From assembly GCF_000423585.1 (NCBI RefSeq), contig NZ_AUIG01000026.1, forward strand, positions 1 through 64,000: DNA of 64,000 nucleotides. Direction: 5' to 3'. The notes beneath the pieces were generated by a model that saw only the letters and a list, made by a program, of their open reading frames with translations, made no database searches and was not told the origin of the DNA. Each line of letters opens with the position of its first letter. Within the stretch, counting starts at the first letter, position 1. This stretch comes from Salinimicrobium xinjiangense DSM 19287. Lineage in GTDB: Bacteria > Bacteroidota > Bacteroidia > Flavobacteriales > Flavobacteriaceae. The translations under genes and the position numbers were made by a program. Shown piece by piece: positions 25,856 to 35,778 of the stretch.

Positions 25856-26683
25856 TTGGCAAAAAACAAAATCCATATAAGTATAATTATTCCTACGTAT
25901 AATTCAGCAGCTTCTCTTTCTATAGCTCTGGACAGTATTAAAAGCCAGGTATTTAAGGATCTGGAGGTTCTGATAATAGATGGAGTGTCTACAGATAACA
26001 CTCTAGAAATTGCACAAAAATATAAATCAGATTTTCAAGTTCTCACTGTGGTTTCTGAACCTGATAAAGGAATATATGATGCCATGAACAAAGGGATCAG
26101 TTTAGCTAAAGGGGAATGGCTTTTTTTTATGGGGAGTGATGACTCACTTTTTAATTCACATGTTTTAGAAAAGATTTTTTCTCTTCGAGCAGCTAAAACC
26201 CATGATGTGATATATGGAAATGTTCAATCTACAAGATTTGAACATCCCTATGATGAAGAATTTTCATATTACAAACTGGCCACTAAGAACATTTGTCACC
26301 AATCCATCTTTTTTAGAAAAAGTGTTTTTAAAAAAATAGGTAAGTTTAATCTCAAATATAAAATTTGGGCAGATTGGGATCATAACATCCGATGGTTCTA
26401 CTCTTCCCGTATTAAGAAGTATTATACTGACGAAATAATTGCGAATTATGCTGACGGTGGTTTAAGCTCACTTAATGAAGATATACTTTTTCTTAAGCGG
26501 AAAAATTTAAAATTGCTTACTCATGGTTTTGCGGAATTACCTCCTGCAGCCAGAAGAGATATCTGTTACCTTGCCATAGAACAATCCCAAAAGGAAGGAT
26601 CATTTATTTTGCTAGGATTTTTAAAGGTGGTAAGATTTGTGCTTAAAATCCATAAGTTCATTTCTCATAAATTCAAAAAATAA
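25856..26683 (+). CDS. GT2-family glycosyltransferase
   Basis: 275 residues. ISIIIPTYNSAASLSIALDS opens the GT-A domain; VLIIDGVSTDNTLEIAQKY and GIYDAMNKGISLAKGEWLFF lead to GSDDSLF, the DxD-equivalent. ICHQSIFFRKSVF is a wcaA/WbbD-like acceptor-side motif. TTG start (25856), chosen because the fold begins within nine residues. No membrane helix. Confidence 0.88.
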   Translation: MAKNKIHISIIIPTYNSAASLSIALDSIKSQVFKDLEVLIIDGVSTDNTLEIAQKYKSDFQVLTVVSEPDKGIYDAMNKGISLAKGEWLFFMGSDDSLFNSHVLEKIFSLRAAKTHDVIYGNVQSTRFEHPYDEEFSYYKLATKNICHQSIFFRKSVFKKIGKFNLKYKIWADWDHNIRWFYSSRIKKYYTDEIIANYADGGLSSLNEDILFLKRKNLKLLTHGFAELPPAARRDICYLAIEQSQKEGSFILLGFLKVVRFVLKIHKFISHKFKK

Positions 26684-26692
26684 ATTCCTTCA

Positions 26693-27547
26693 GTGAAAAA
26701 CCTTCCATTGGTATCGATTTGTATTCCCACTTTTAATGGGGAAAAATATGTTTCAGAAGCACTCGAATCTGCAAATGCACAGACCTATAAAAACCTGGAA
26801 ATAATTATTTCAGATGATGACTCAAAGGACAATACTCTCAGGCTGATCAAAAAATTCAAGCATAGCACCAATATCCCCGTGAGGATATATCACCACGAAC
26901 CTTCTGGGATAGGGGCTAACTGGAATAATTGCATCAAAAATTCCGGTGGGGAATATATTAAGTTTTTATTTCAGGACGACATTCTTTATCCAACCTGCGT
27001 GGAAGAACTAGTTGAGATCTTAATCAATGACGAAAAAGTAGGCCTTGTGGCCTGTAAACGATCCATCTTGATAGAAGGGGAAGCTTCTGCAGAAACAGAG
27101 AGCTGGAAAAATAATTATGGAAATCTTCAGGAGGGAATTGAGTTGAATAAAAAAGGATTATATACCTACCATTCACAATTTCTAAAAGATGAAAAATTCA
27201 TAAAAAATAACAAGGTTGGAGAACCTTCCACAGTTTTATTCGCGCGGGATCTGATCCAAAGAACCGGATTCTTTAGAGAAGATCTTATTCAGGTTTTGGA
27301 TATTGAATTTTACTACCGCATATTAAAACACCACAAGATCCTTATTGTAGACAAGGAATTAGTTGCCTTCAGGATTCATCCTGCCCAGGCTACGAATGTC
27401 AATAAAAACAAGATCTCGAAAGATTATGAAAAGTATTACCGGCTCTTGTATAGGAATTTTTTCTGGTACCTTGGTTACAAAACTCAAAAGAAGCTTCTAA
27501 AGCAATACCATCCAATTGGTAGGTTATATCGTTATCTTCGTCAGTAG
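26693..27547 (+). CDS. GT2-family glycosyltransferase
   Basis: 284 residues. VSICIPTFNGEKYVSEALES, EIIISDDDSKDNTLRLI and KFLFQDDILYPTCVEEL (QDD as DxD) define an inverting GT-A enzyme. FRIHPAQATNVNK near the end is a common C-terminal motif of this subgroup. GTG start 9 bp after the previous stop. Donor and acceptor unknown. Confidence 0.88.
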   Translation: MKNLPLVSICIPTFNGEKYVSEALESANAQTYKNLEIIISDDDSKDNTLRLIKKFKHSTNIPVRIYHHEPSGIGANWNNCIKNSGGEYIKFLFQDDILYPTCVEELVEILINDEKVGLVACKRSILIEGEASAETESWKNNYGNLQEGIELNKKGLYTYHSQFLKDEKFIKNNKVGEPSTVLFARDLIQRTGFFREDLIQVLDIEFYYRILKHHKILIVDKELVAFRIHPAQATNVNKNKISKDYEKYYRLLYRNFFWYLGYKTQKKLLKQYHPIGRLYRYLRQ

Positions 27548-27579
27548 TATCTAAATTCCCTGGTAGAGACCCTAATCGA

Positions 27580-28596
27580 ATGAAGATTATGTCCAATTGT
27601 CCTCTCGTTTCAGTTATAGTTCCCAATTACAATCATGCTGATTTTTTAAGACAAAGAATTGAGAGTATTTTAAAACAGACTTATACTAGTTTTGAAGTGT
27701 TTTTACTTGACGATGGTTCTACGGATGAAAGTCTGGAGATTCTTAATCATTACAAAGAGCATCCGAGGGTGAAGGCGGTAATTTCGAACCGGAAGAATTC
27801 AGGATCGGTTTTTAGACAATGGGTTAAAGGGATCCACCTGGCTAGAGGAAAATATCTTTGGATTGCAGAAAGTGATGACTTTGCTCACGAAACATTTCTG
27901 GAAGAAACTGTAAAACTGGCAGAAGAACATGAAAATGCAGGATTAGTTTTTACTGACTCGTTTAATGTCGATCAGGATTCTAATATCAAGGAAAGAATTT
28001 CTGAACGTCACAAACTTATTAATTCAATTAAATCAGATTTTCACCTCTTTAGTGACAAGACAAAAGCTCCACAATATTTTATAGATAACATGTTGATCCT
28101 GAATGTGAGTGCTGTTCTCTTTAATTTGAAGAAATTCAAAGAAACAGTAGATATTTTGGAATTAAAGAAATATAAAAACACGGGTGATCAATTCTCCTAT
28201 CTTTCATTATTTCTCAAGCATGAGATCATTTATCTTAATAAGCCTTTGAATTATAGACGAATTCACGGAAGTAACACGACTGCGATAAACTTTGTGAATG
28301 GAACCATATACAATGAAAGAATAAAAATTATAAATTATTTTTTTTCAGTCCTAATGAGTTTTCCTGCATCCAAACCAGCTTTTAATAATTATCTAAGACA
28401 AAATTTTCTGAAGGTTATAGATTTTGGCCTGTTCCAGGAAATGGATAAGCTTTTGAACAGATTTTATAAGGCCGGATATTTATCTTTTCAAAAATATCTT
28501 CTGTTGAAATTGTATATATTGATCTCCAGGATTGCTCCGAAACAACCTCCCAACAAATTCCGAAGTGAAATTAAAAAGGTCCTGAGTAAGAAATGA
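27580..28596 (+). CDS. GT2-family glycosyltransferase
   Basis: 338 residues. VSVIVPNYNHADFLRQRI, VFLLDDGSTDESLEIL, and LWIAESDDFAHETFLEE (ESDD as DxD). LNYRRIHGSNTTAINF in the C-terminal part. It closely resembles the gene at 32685-33599 in its opening (VPNYNHA.., WIAESDD), so the two are probably paralogues. Overlaps the next gene by 4 bp. Confidence 0.88.
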   Translation: MKIMSNCPLVSVIVPNYNHADFLRQRIESILKQTYTSFEVFLLDDGSTDESLEILNHYKEHPRVKAVISNRKNSGSVFRQWVKGIHLARGKYLWIAESDDFAHETFLEETVKLAEEHENAGLVFTDSFNVDQDSNIKERISERHKLINSIKSDFHLFSDKTKAPQYFIDNMLILNVSAVLFNLKKFKETVDILELKKYKNTGDQFSYLSLFLKHEIIYLNKPLNYRRIHGSNTTAINFVNGTIYNERIKIINYFFSVLMSFPASKPAFNNYLRQNFLKVIDFGLFQEMDKLLNRFYKAGYLSFQKYLLLKLYILISRIAPKQPPNKFRSEIKKVLSKK

Positions 28597-29552
28597 ATCC
28601 GTTAGTATCCATTATTGTCCCTACCTACAACAGATGCGCTTTCATTGGTGAGACATTAGAATCAATTTTGGCTCAACAATATTCGAATTGGGAGTGTATA
28701 ATTGTAGATGATGGCTCAACGGATTATACCAAAGAATTAGTTGATTTTTATTGTAGTAAGGATGAACGAATAAAGTATTTTAAAAGGCCTGATTCATTAC
28801 AAAATGGAGCTAACAATTGTAGGAATTACGGATTTAGTATAAGTAAAGGTATCTATATTAATTGGTTTGATGATGACGACGTAATGTTGCCCAATTTTCT
28901 TTCTGAACGCATTTCCTACATGAATCAAGGAGTGGAGGTAGTGATCTGTTCCTTTTTTCCTGTTGATCCATTGCTGAACAGGAAAACGGCAGTGTCCCTA
29001 AAAAAATCCGTTAATCTGTTTAGGAGTTATGCCCTGTATGAACTCAAGCTGGTAACTAACTCTGTCCTGTTTAACCGGAAAATTTTTAAAGACAAAATTT
29101 TGTTTTTGCCTGGCCTGGAGTATGGAGATGAAACTGAACTGTTTCTTAGGATCTTTTATAGGCATCCCGAACCTTCTCATATCATTATTGATAAACCTTT
29201 ATTTCTTTACCGCCAGCACGATGCAAGTAAAACAAAGCAGAATGAAAAGCCTGATCCTGCTTTTAGGTTCTCTGTTATTTATGTCGCTCTTCAAAATCTT
29301 TCCCGCGGTATTGAAACTAAAGATACTGAGCTTATAAATTTCTACTATAAAAGACTTATGTCGATGTTTTTCAGATCTCTGGATACAAGACAGACTTCAA
29401 ATTCAGTATATTTAATAGGTGAATTAATCCCGTTAGTTCGAAGGATAAATTTTGCACTAAGTCTAGAGTTACAATTTTGGGGCAGGATCTTTATCTTTTT
29501 TGGGAAGGGCTCTTATAAAGTTGAAAAAAGACTAAAACATTTTTTTGATTAA
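28593..29552 (+). CDS. GT2-family glycosyltransferase
   Basis: 319 residues. VSIIVPTYNRCAFIGETLES, CIIVDDGSTDYTKELV and INWFDDDDVMLPNFLSE (DDD) mark the GT-A core. FLYRQHDASKTKQNE is the C-terminal acceptor-side motif. After its stop comes an 86-bp gap, one of the few breaks in this run of genes. Confidence 0.88.
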   Translation: MNPLVSIIVPTYNRCAFIGETLESILAQQYSNWECIIVDDGSTDYTKELVDFYCSKDERIKYFKRPDSLQNGANNCRNYGFSISKGIYINWFDDDDVMLPNFLSERISYMNQGVEVVICSFFPVDPLLNRKTAVSLKKSVNLFRSYALYELKLVTNSVLFNRKIFKDKILFLPGLEYGDETELFLRIFYRHPEPSHIIIDKPLFLYRQHDASKTKQNEKPDPAFRFSVIYVALQNLSRGIETKDTELINFYYKRLMSMFFRSLDTRQTSNSVYLIGELIPLVRRINFALSLELQFWGRIFIFFGKGSYKVEKRLKHFFD

Positions 29553-29626
29553 ATTCATTAGAATTCGGGTGGTCAACTTTTTATCCATTTAACTTAAACT
29601 CCGGCTTCTTCCTTTTCCGTTATCAG

Positions 29627-29634
29627 TATATTTG
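29627..29634 (+). promoter_or_regulatory. TATATTTG -7-like element
   Basis: A perfect TAnnTTTG match 4 bp before the ATG at 29639. If used, the message would be nearly leaderless; no -33 TTG is seen. It lies in one of the few gaps of the long gene run, so an internal promoter is possible. Confidence 0.25.
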
Positions 29635-29638
29635 TTCT

Positions 29639-30778
29639 ATGAGAATATCAATTCTTCACCCATTTACTCCTGAGGTAGTAGGACTAAATGAAAAGAATCT
29701 GCCAACGATTCATAGTCAGCCTCATTTGAAAGCTTTACAGATTCTATCCAAAAAGAGAAATTTTGAATGTTCGATGGAATATTTCACCTCAAGATCACGG
29801 GGATACTCTTTTAAAATAGAAGATGTCATCTATAGGTTTTACCCGGTGCGATATAAGTGGAGTGGGGACCATAAAAAATGGAAGAAACAAAGCTCTTCCT
29901 CTTGTTTAAGGTACTATAAGGAGAAAACACCTGATGTTACCATTATAAATATGTCGGGCCATTCAAGTCCTTTTTCTTACGAGTTATCCAAGGTAATTAA
30001 AAGCAGGGATAAAGTATATATTGCCATGTTGGGAGGACAGCATTACAGTGATCATATTAGGAATCGTGAGTATTATAAAAATGCACATCATATTCTGGTC
30101 CACACACAGTCTCAAAAAGTGGGGATGCATCAAATGGATCTTTTTAAAAATTTAGATATTCGGGTTTTTCCTTTGGGAGTTGATTGTAATATATTCAAGC
30201 CTAGGGTAAAAAAGAATGAAGATCCCAAACTATTATATGTTGGAAGAATTGTGGAATTAAAAGGAATTCACTTAGCTATTGATGCTGTTAAAAAATTAGT
30301 TACTAACGGCTTTATCGATGCTCACTTTGATATTATTGGTCCCATAAGTGCTAAACCTTATTTTGCTTTTTTAGAGCAATTAATAGTCGAGTTACAACTG
30401 GAAAGAAATGTGAGGTTTTTGGGTGAAATGGAACATTCAGAATTAATTCCTTTTCTCCAAAAGGCTGACTTATTCACTCTCCCGAGTAATAAAGAAACCT
30501 TTGGAATGGTAATGATAGAAGCTATGGCTTGTGGAACCCCTGTAGTAGCCATTAATGATTCCGGTGGTCCCGTAGATGTTATAGAGCATTGGAAAAATGG
30601 GATTTTAACTACTCCTGAAGATTTTAGTGAAGATGTTTTAAAGTATTTTAAAAATGAGGAATCACAGGTGGAATTGCCTAAAAGAGCCAGGGAAAAGGTG
30701 GAAGCCTCTTATAGTCTTAATGCAACCTATCAAGCTTTAGAAGATTCTGTAGATTCAGTTTTAAATTTCAAAACTTAA
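29639..30778 (+). CDS. GT4-family glycosyltransferase
   Basis: 379 residues, GT-B. LLYVGRIVELKGIHLAIDA is the start of the C-terminal donor domain; MVMIEAMACGTPVVAIND holds the E-x7-type donor-binding acid. N-terminal half: ISILHPFTPEVVGLNEKN. Only 2 bp separate it from the next gene, so the two are co-expressed. Confidence 0.88.
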   Translation: MRISILHPFTPEVVGLNEKNLPTIHSQPHLKALQILSKKRNFECSMEYFTSRSRGYSFKIEDVIYRFYPVRYKWSGDHKKWKKQSSSSCLRYYKEKTPDVTIINMSGHSSPFSYELSKVIKSRDKVYIAMLGGQHYSDHIRNREYYKNAHHILVHTQSQKVGMHQMDLFKNLDIRVFPLGVDCNIFKPRVKKNEDPKLLYVGRIVELKGIHLAIDAVKKLVTNGFIDAHFDIIGPISAKPYFAFLEQLIVELQLERNVRFLGEMEHSELIPFLQKADLFTLPSNKETFGMVMIEAMACGTPVVAINDSGGPVDVIEHWKNGILTTPEDFSEDVLKYFKNEESQVELPKRAREKVEASYSLNATYQALEDSVDSVLNFKT

Positions 30779-30780
30779 AT

Positions 30781-31863
30781 TTGAATTATTTTCTGGTACC
30801 TTCCATGAATTTTGGAATAAAAAGAATAATGCCTTCGAACCTAATACATATACATCATCGTTCCCAAAACCATGCAGGTAAATCTGGTTATAGCAGGTTG
30901 ACTGATTATATGCCTGTGACCTCAATTTATGGAAATACCCGATTACCTTATTATGTGGCTAAACTAGTGAGTAAGCCTCATTCCAACAAAAGAGGTTTGT
31001 ATAATGCCGGGAGCGTCTGGAAGGAAGCAGAATTATTGGAACATTTGCGCAGGAGCAGGAAGGAAAGCTCTGTAGTTCATTACCTTAATGCAGAAAGGGA
31101 TGTACGTTATTTCGTCAAATTCAGGAAGTTCTTCCCGGTTACAAAGTTTTGCGGCACATTTCACAAGCCGCCGGAGGTGTTATATCAAACTATAACAGAC
31201 TTTAAAATATTGCAGAACCTTCATGGGGCTATTGCAGTTGGAGAGAACCAGGTTGAATTTCTAAAAGAAAAGCTCCGGCTGCAGAACATTGCTTTTATTC
31301 CCCACGGAGTGGATACTGAATTTTTTACACCCGATCGTGTAAAGAAAGAATCAAACACAATTATCTTTGTCGGCAACCATCTCAGAGATTTCGATGCTTT
31401 CAATTTTTGTATTCCCAGGATTTCAGAAAAAGTAAAGGGTTTAAAGGTGCATGTAGTTCTTCCTAAAGATCACCAAAATAAAATTACACCTCATGGGAGC
31501 ATTACAATACATTCAGACATTCATGATTTTGAGTTGAGAAATCTCTATAATTGTTCTTCTCTACTTTTTTTACCGCTCAGGGAGGCTACTGCGTGTAATT
31601 CCCTTCTGGAAGGTTTGGCTTGCGGTCTTCCGATAGTGAGCACAGATGTAGGGGGGAATAGATTCTACCTGGAGGGAACAAAAAATCTATTGCTGCCTAA
31701 GGGAGATAATAATGCTTATATTGATGCCGTAGCCCACTTATTAAGCAGGCCTGAAACTTTACAGGAGATGGCCATATCTTCCCGCGAAAAAGCGCTTACA
31801 CTAAGTTGGGAGAAAATTGCTCAGAAGGTGACAGCTTTTTATGAAGATATATCAAAGGAATAG
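30781..31863 (+). CDS. GT4-family glycosyltransferase
   Basis: 360 residues, GT-B. Acceptor-side motif IHIHHRSQNHAGKSGYSRL; VVHYLNAERDVRYF; donor side FIPHGVDTEFFTPD and NSLLEGLACGLPIVSTDVGG. The TTG at 30781 follows the upstream stop closely; ATG codons at 30805 and 30829 are possible later starts, the last giving the most typical N-terminus. Followed by a methyltransferase after 2 bp. Confidence 0.86.
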   Translation: MNYFLVPSMNFGIKRIMPSNLIHIHHRSQNHAGKSGYSRLTDYMPVTSIYGNTRLPYYVAKLVSKPHSNKRGLYNAGSVWKEAELLEHLRRSRKESSVVHYLNAERDVRYFVKFRKFFPVTKFCGTFHKPPEVLYQTITDFKILQNLHGAIAVGENQVEFLKEKLRLQNIAFIPHGVDTEFFTPDRVKKESNTIIFVGNHLRDFDAFNFCIPRISEKVKGLKVHVVLPKDHQNKITPHGSITIHSDIHDFELRNLYNCSSLLFLPLREATACNSLLEGLACGLPIVSTDVGGNRFYLEGTKNLLLPKGDNNAYIDAVAHLLSRPETLQEMAISSREKALTLSWEKIAQKVTAFYEDISKE

Positions 31864-31865
31864 AA

Positions 31866-32684
31866 ATGAAGCAAAAAATGGAAGAAGTTCTCAAAGCCAA
31901 TAAGAGGCAAAAGGAATTTTATAATTCCACGCGGGAGGCCAAAAAGAGTCTGCCCACTAAGCTGTGGTTCAGTTTGCGAAACAAGTTTTTGGATCCTTTC
32001 AGAAGGACATTTGATATTAAATCCCGGGTATATGAGCAACACAAAATATGGCTTGGGGATCTAAGTGATAAAAAGATCCTGGATCTGGGTTGTCTTAGGG
32101 GAAACGCACTTTCCCTTTATATGGCAAAAAATGCCAAAGAATACATTGGCATTGATCTTAGTGACAGAGCTATTGAGGACCTAAATAAAAAATTAAGAAA
32201 GGCAGACTGCCATAGAGCAAAAGCACTTGCAGTTGATTTTTTGTCCACAGATTTTGAAGAGAAAGACTTTGATATTATATACGCCTATGGGGTTTTGCAT
32301 CATTTTGAAAATCTTGAGATCTTAATTGAAAGAATTAAGCAGAAATTGAAGATTGGTGGTACAGTGATATCTTACGATCCATTAGACACAAGTGCACCTG
32401 TAAAAATACTGAGAAAATTATACAGGCCTTTTCAAAGTGATAAAGACTGGGAATGGCCTTTTACAAAAAGGACGATGAAAGAGTTCGAGGGGCACTTTAA
32501 AATTGAGGAAGTGAGGGGAATCCTGGGTAAAAGTAAATATGGTCTTTTAATTAACCTATTGCCTTTAAAAGCTTCGTATAAAGAGAAAACAATTAAAAAA
32601 CTCATTGAAGATGACTGGTATGCACAGGATCCTGAGCAGGTTTACCACTGTATGCAAGTGACAATGTTGTTTCGAAATACCTAA
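31866..32684 (+). CDS. SAM-dependent methyltransferase
   Basis: 272 residues. ILDLGCLRGNALSLYMAKNA is motif I, YIGIDLSDRAIEDLN motif II, FDIIYAYGVLHHFENLEIL motif III, and LKIGGTVISYDPL the next conserved strand: a standard Methyltransf_11/25 enzyme. The C-terminus ends directly before the next gene. Probably methylates a sugar of the repeat or caps the chain; a chain-capping methyl group would suit ABC-dependent export but this is inference. Confidence 0.82.
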   Translation: MKQKMEEVLKANKRQKEFYNSTREAKKSLPTKLWFSLRNKFLDPFRRTFDIKSRVYEQHKIWLGDLSDKKILDLGCLRGNALSLYMAKNAKEYIGIDLSDRAIEDLNKKLRKADCHRAKALAVDFLSTDFEEKDFDIIYAYGVLHHFENLEILIERIKQKLKIGGTVISYDPLDTSAPVKILRKLYRPFQSDKDWEWPFTKRTMKEFEGHFKIEEVRGILGKSKYGLLINLLPLKASYKEKTIKKLIEDDWYAQDPEQVYHCMQVTMLFRNT

Positions 32685-33599
32685 TTGAATATTCTTCTAA
32701 ACAGTAACAAGCAAATGTTAGAGAGGCCTCTGGTATCTGTAATACTTCCAAACTATAATCACGCTCTATATCTACAGGAGCGGATGGATAGTATTCTGAA
32801 TCAGACTTATAGAAATTTTGAGCTCATCATTCTCGATGATGCTTCCACTGATCAAAGTCATGAAATACTTGAAAAATACCGGGATCACGAAAAGGTAACG
32901 CAATTTTTAATTAACCGGATAAATACAGGAAGTCCTTTTGTGCAGTGGAAAAAAGGCCTGGAACTGGCCCGGGGAGAAATCATCTGGATTGCTGAAAGTG
33001 ATGATAGTTGTGAAAGCAATTTTCTTGAAGTCCAGGTTCAGCAGCTAGGAGGTGGCAGTATAAGTGTTGCTAAAACTTTAAAATTTAATCAGCAAGGAAT
33101 TCAGGGGGAAGTCCAGCATCCTGTATTTAAAAAAAATGTAGAGATAATAGGGAATGAACAGATCTTATTTTGTCCGGTTCTTAATGTAAGTGCAATACTT
33201 TTTAGAGCTCCTGAATTAAAAGAAATCGCCAGATCCCAATTTTCCACATTTCAGCTCATTGGAGATCGGGTGTTTTATTTTGAGTTTTTCCAGCATAAAT
33301 CAGTTATTGATAATAGGGAAACAATAGCCTATTTTAGAAAGGAAACTGCTGGGCTCTCTAATCTAAAAGAAAAGGATTTGGACTATTTGACCAGGTATTT
33401 CGAAGAACACGTAAGATTTATCCGTTTAGCTGCAAAAAAAGAAAAAGGAGCCCTGGATCAAAAGGTTAACCCTTATATTCATCGGTTTTTCAAAAGGGTA
33501 AGAAACCGCGTTTCAAGGAAAAGGAAATTATCCTTCGCTTACCTTAAACTCTATTGCTGTTATCGAGGTGAATTAATAAAAACAAAATTTCTTTCCTGA
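32685..33599 (+). CDS. GT2-family glycosyltransferase
   Basis: 304 residues from a TTG; the ATG at 32715 (MLERPLVSVILPNYNHA) is the more likely start since the GT-A fold begins there. LIILDDASTDQSHEIL and WIAESDDSCESNFLE (ESDD) give the nucleotide-sugar site. Paralogous in style to 27580-28596. Ends one base into the next gene's start. Confidence 0.87.
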   Translation: MNILLNSNKQMLERPLVSVILPNYNHALYLQERMDSILNQTYRNFELIILDDASTDQSHEILEKYRDHEKVTQFLINRINTGSPFVQWKKGLELARGEIIWIAESDDSCESNFLEVQVQQLGGGSISVAKTLKFNQQGIQGEVQHPVFKKNVEIIGNEQILFCPVLNVSAILFRAPELKEIARSQFSTFQLIGDRVFYFEFFQHKSVIDNRETIAYFRKETAGLSNLKEKDLDYLTRYFEEHVRFIRLAAKKEKGALDQKVNPYIHRFFKRVRNRVSRKRKLSFAYLKLYCCYRGELIKTKFLS

Positions 33600-34597
33600 T
33601 GAAGATTGCAATAGTTCTTACTGTGAGGAATGAAGAACGCCTGTTGCGGCAAAATCTTCTGTATCATCACGCCATAGGAGTAGAGAAGGTGTATATTTAT
33701 TTTGATAACACTACAGACAATGGGAAAGAGAGTATCAAAGATTTACAATTTGTGGAAGTGAGCGATTCTGTTTCTGCCGATAATTTGCTTCAATATTCTT
33801 ATCTGGAAAAGTTTATGAGGCAGGCAGATGAACATCATACCGCACGCCAATGCCTAAATATTTTTGACGCTTCTATTAAGGCAGAAAAACAAGGTTTTGA
33901 CTGGCTTATTTCCCTTGATGCTGATGAACTAATAGCAACCGGAACAGAGAAAATTTCTGACCTTAAAGATTTTTTCTCTCAAATCAGTGCCGACTATAAT
34001 GCAGTAAAATTCCCGGTGAAGGAAGTTTTGCAGGCAAAGAAGTTTTATCAAAACGTTTTCGCAGAAGAGACGCTTTTTAAATCTCAACCGAGATTTAAAA
34101 GGTATTTTCAGAATATTTTTAAAAAGTTTTATGATCCTGTTACCGGTAAGCATGAGAAGTATATCTATTGGTATGGTCATCAAATGGGTAAAATGGCAAT
34201 TCGCCTGAATAAAGGCTTAATTCCATTTAATGTTCATCGCTTTACAAACCGAGAAGGTGAAAAACCTAAAACTACAGTAAAAGGTTTATTACTGCATTAT
34301 CATTCTTTTGATTCTGAAGATTTTGTGAAAAAATATAAAAATTTTAAGTCCCACCCCAATACTTATCTCTCCGGGAGAAAGGTAGAGAAGTTGAAAATGT
34401 TTTTAATTGAGGTAGTAAATCATTGTAGGAAGGATAATAAAGAGCTTGAGGATTACTTCGAAAAAAATCTTATGTTTCAGGAAAAGGAAATCCAAAAAAT
34501 GCAGAGGAATAGGGTTTATCTGTTTTTTAGAAGGGAAGTACCTGTTTTAACCGAAATTACTTCTGTTCAGAAGGTCTTTCAAAATTTGATAAAGTAA
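33599..34597 (+). CDS. Glycosyltransferase, Glyco_tranf_2_4 / GT92-like
   Basis: 332 residues. IAIVLTVRNEERLLRQNLLY, VEKVYIYFDNTTDNGKE and FDWLISLDADELI (DAD as DxD) match the Glyco_tranf_2_4 group, related to GT92 (DUF23). LLLHYHSFDSEDFVKKYKN is the typical C-terminal motif. One-base overlaps at both ends point to translational coupling. Confidence 0.85.
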   Translation: MKIAIVLTVRNEERLLRQNLLYHHAIGVEKVYIYFDNTTDNGKESIKDLQFVEVSDSVSADNLLQYSYLEKFMRQADEHHTARQCLNIFDASIKAEKQGFDWLISLDADELIATGTEKISDLKDFFSQISADYNAVKFPVKEVLQAKKFYQNVFAEETLFKSQPRFKRYFQNIFKKFYDPVTGKHEKYIYWYGHQMGKMAIRLNKGLIPFNVHRFTNREGEKPKTTVKGLLLHYHSFDSEDFVKKYKNFKSHPNTYLSGRKVEKLKMFLIEVVNHCRKDNKELEDYFEKNLMFQEKEIQKMQRNRVYLFFRREVPVLTEITSVQKVFQNLIK

Positions 34598-35778
34598 TGC
34601 CTTTAAAAATTATCATATTTGAAGGTAGTTTGCAGCCCCCGGTCTTTATAAGAAGATTAATGGAAGGTTTAGCTGAAGAGGGACATCATATTTACCTCCT
34701 GCATTTCGGAGGAAACATAAGTTCATCCAAAGAAAATTTAAAATATCTTTCTCTTGGAAGTAGTCAAAATAACATTCAGTTAATTTTTCAAAGCCTTAAA
34801 ATTGCTTTTGAATATAACATTTTTGCAACTTTTTCCACTTTAAAGAAAATTGTTCTCGGCAATAGAAAAAACCTGCAAAAGAGGAATTTGGAGGTTCTCC
34901 TCAATGAATTAGAACCGGACCTTATTCATGTTCAATGGCCGGTTCTTCTGGAGGTGTTGGAAGAAGTAATAAATGAGAGAAAATATCCCGTTGTTCTTAG
35001 TCAGCGGGGATATCAGATAAACGTAAAGCCATTTGTTAATAATAGCTATTTTCAAAAACTGAGCTCTATCTTTCCTAAATTATCAGGCTTTCATTCCGTC
35101 TCTAAGGCCATATCTCAGGAGGGAGATAAAATATGGAATTCACCTGCAAAGTTAGATGAAGTTGTCTATACGGGATTAGACCTCCAAAGTTTCCAATTTC
35201 AGGAAAATTATTCCAGAAATGAGAAGCTGAAACTTATTACAGTAGGCAGGCCACACTGGAAAAAAGGTTTACACGATGCAATTCATGCCTGCGCAATCCT
35301 TGTTAAAAAGGATGTTGAGTTTGAAATAACTATTGTGGGAGGTAAGGGAAATGAGGAAATATTATTTTTAACGAATATGTACCATCTGGAGGAGCGGGTA
35401 AATATTTTAGGAAAATTACCTCAGAAGAAGGTTTACGAGCTTATGACAGAAGCTGATCTACTTATCGTTTCAAGTTTAGAAGAAGGTATACCTAATGTGC
35501 TGGTGGAAGCGATGGCCCTCGGAATTCCGGTAATTAGCACTTCCTGTGGGGGTGTTGAGGAACTTATTGATCATGCCAGGGAGGGATGGGTTGTGCCTAC
35601 CCGGGATCCGGCGGCTTTAGCAGCACAGATCGAATTCTTTACCGCTTTGCCTGAAGGATCAATTGAAATTGTTCGACGCGCTGCAAGGGAAAAAGTGGAA
35701 GAACAGCATTCCAATGATCAGATGATCCGGGGTATGGAAAGCTTATACAAAAAAGTTTTACAAAGGAGTAAAGTATGA
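34597..35778 (+). CDS. GT4-family glycosyltransferase
   Basis: 393 residues, GT-B. LKLITVGRPHWKKGLHDAI starts the donor domain; NVLVEAMALGIPVISTSCGG carries the donor-binding acid. VQWPVLLEVLEEV and SQRGYQINVKPF lie in the acceptor half. It overlaps the asparagine-synthase-like gene by 4 bp. Confidence 0.88.
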   Translation: MPLKIIIFEGSLQPPVFIRRLMEGLAEEGHHIYLLHFGGNISSSKENLKYLSLGSSQNNIQLIFQSLKIAFEYNIFATFSTLKKIVLGNRKNLQKRNLEVLLNELEPDLIHVQWPVLLEVLEEVINERKYPVVLSQRGYQINVKPFVNNSYFQKLSSIFPKLSGFHSVSKAISQEGDKIWNSPAKLDEVVYTGLDLQSFQFQENYSRNEKLKLITVGRPHWKKGLHDAIHACAILVKKDVEFEITIVGGKGNEEILFLTNMYHLEERVNILGKLPQKKVYELMTEADLLIVSSLEEGIPNVLVEAMALGIPVISTSCGGVEELIDHAREGWVVPTRDPAALAAQIEFFTALPEGSIEIVRRAAREKVEEQHSNDQMIRGMESLYKKVLQRSKV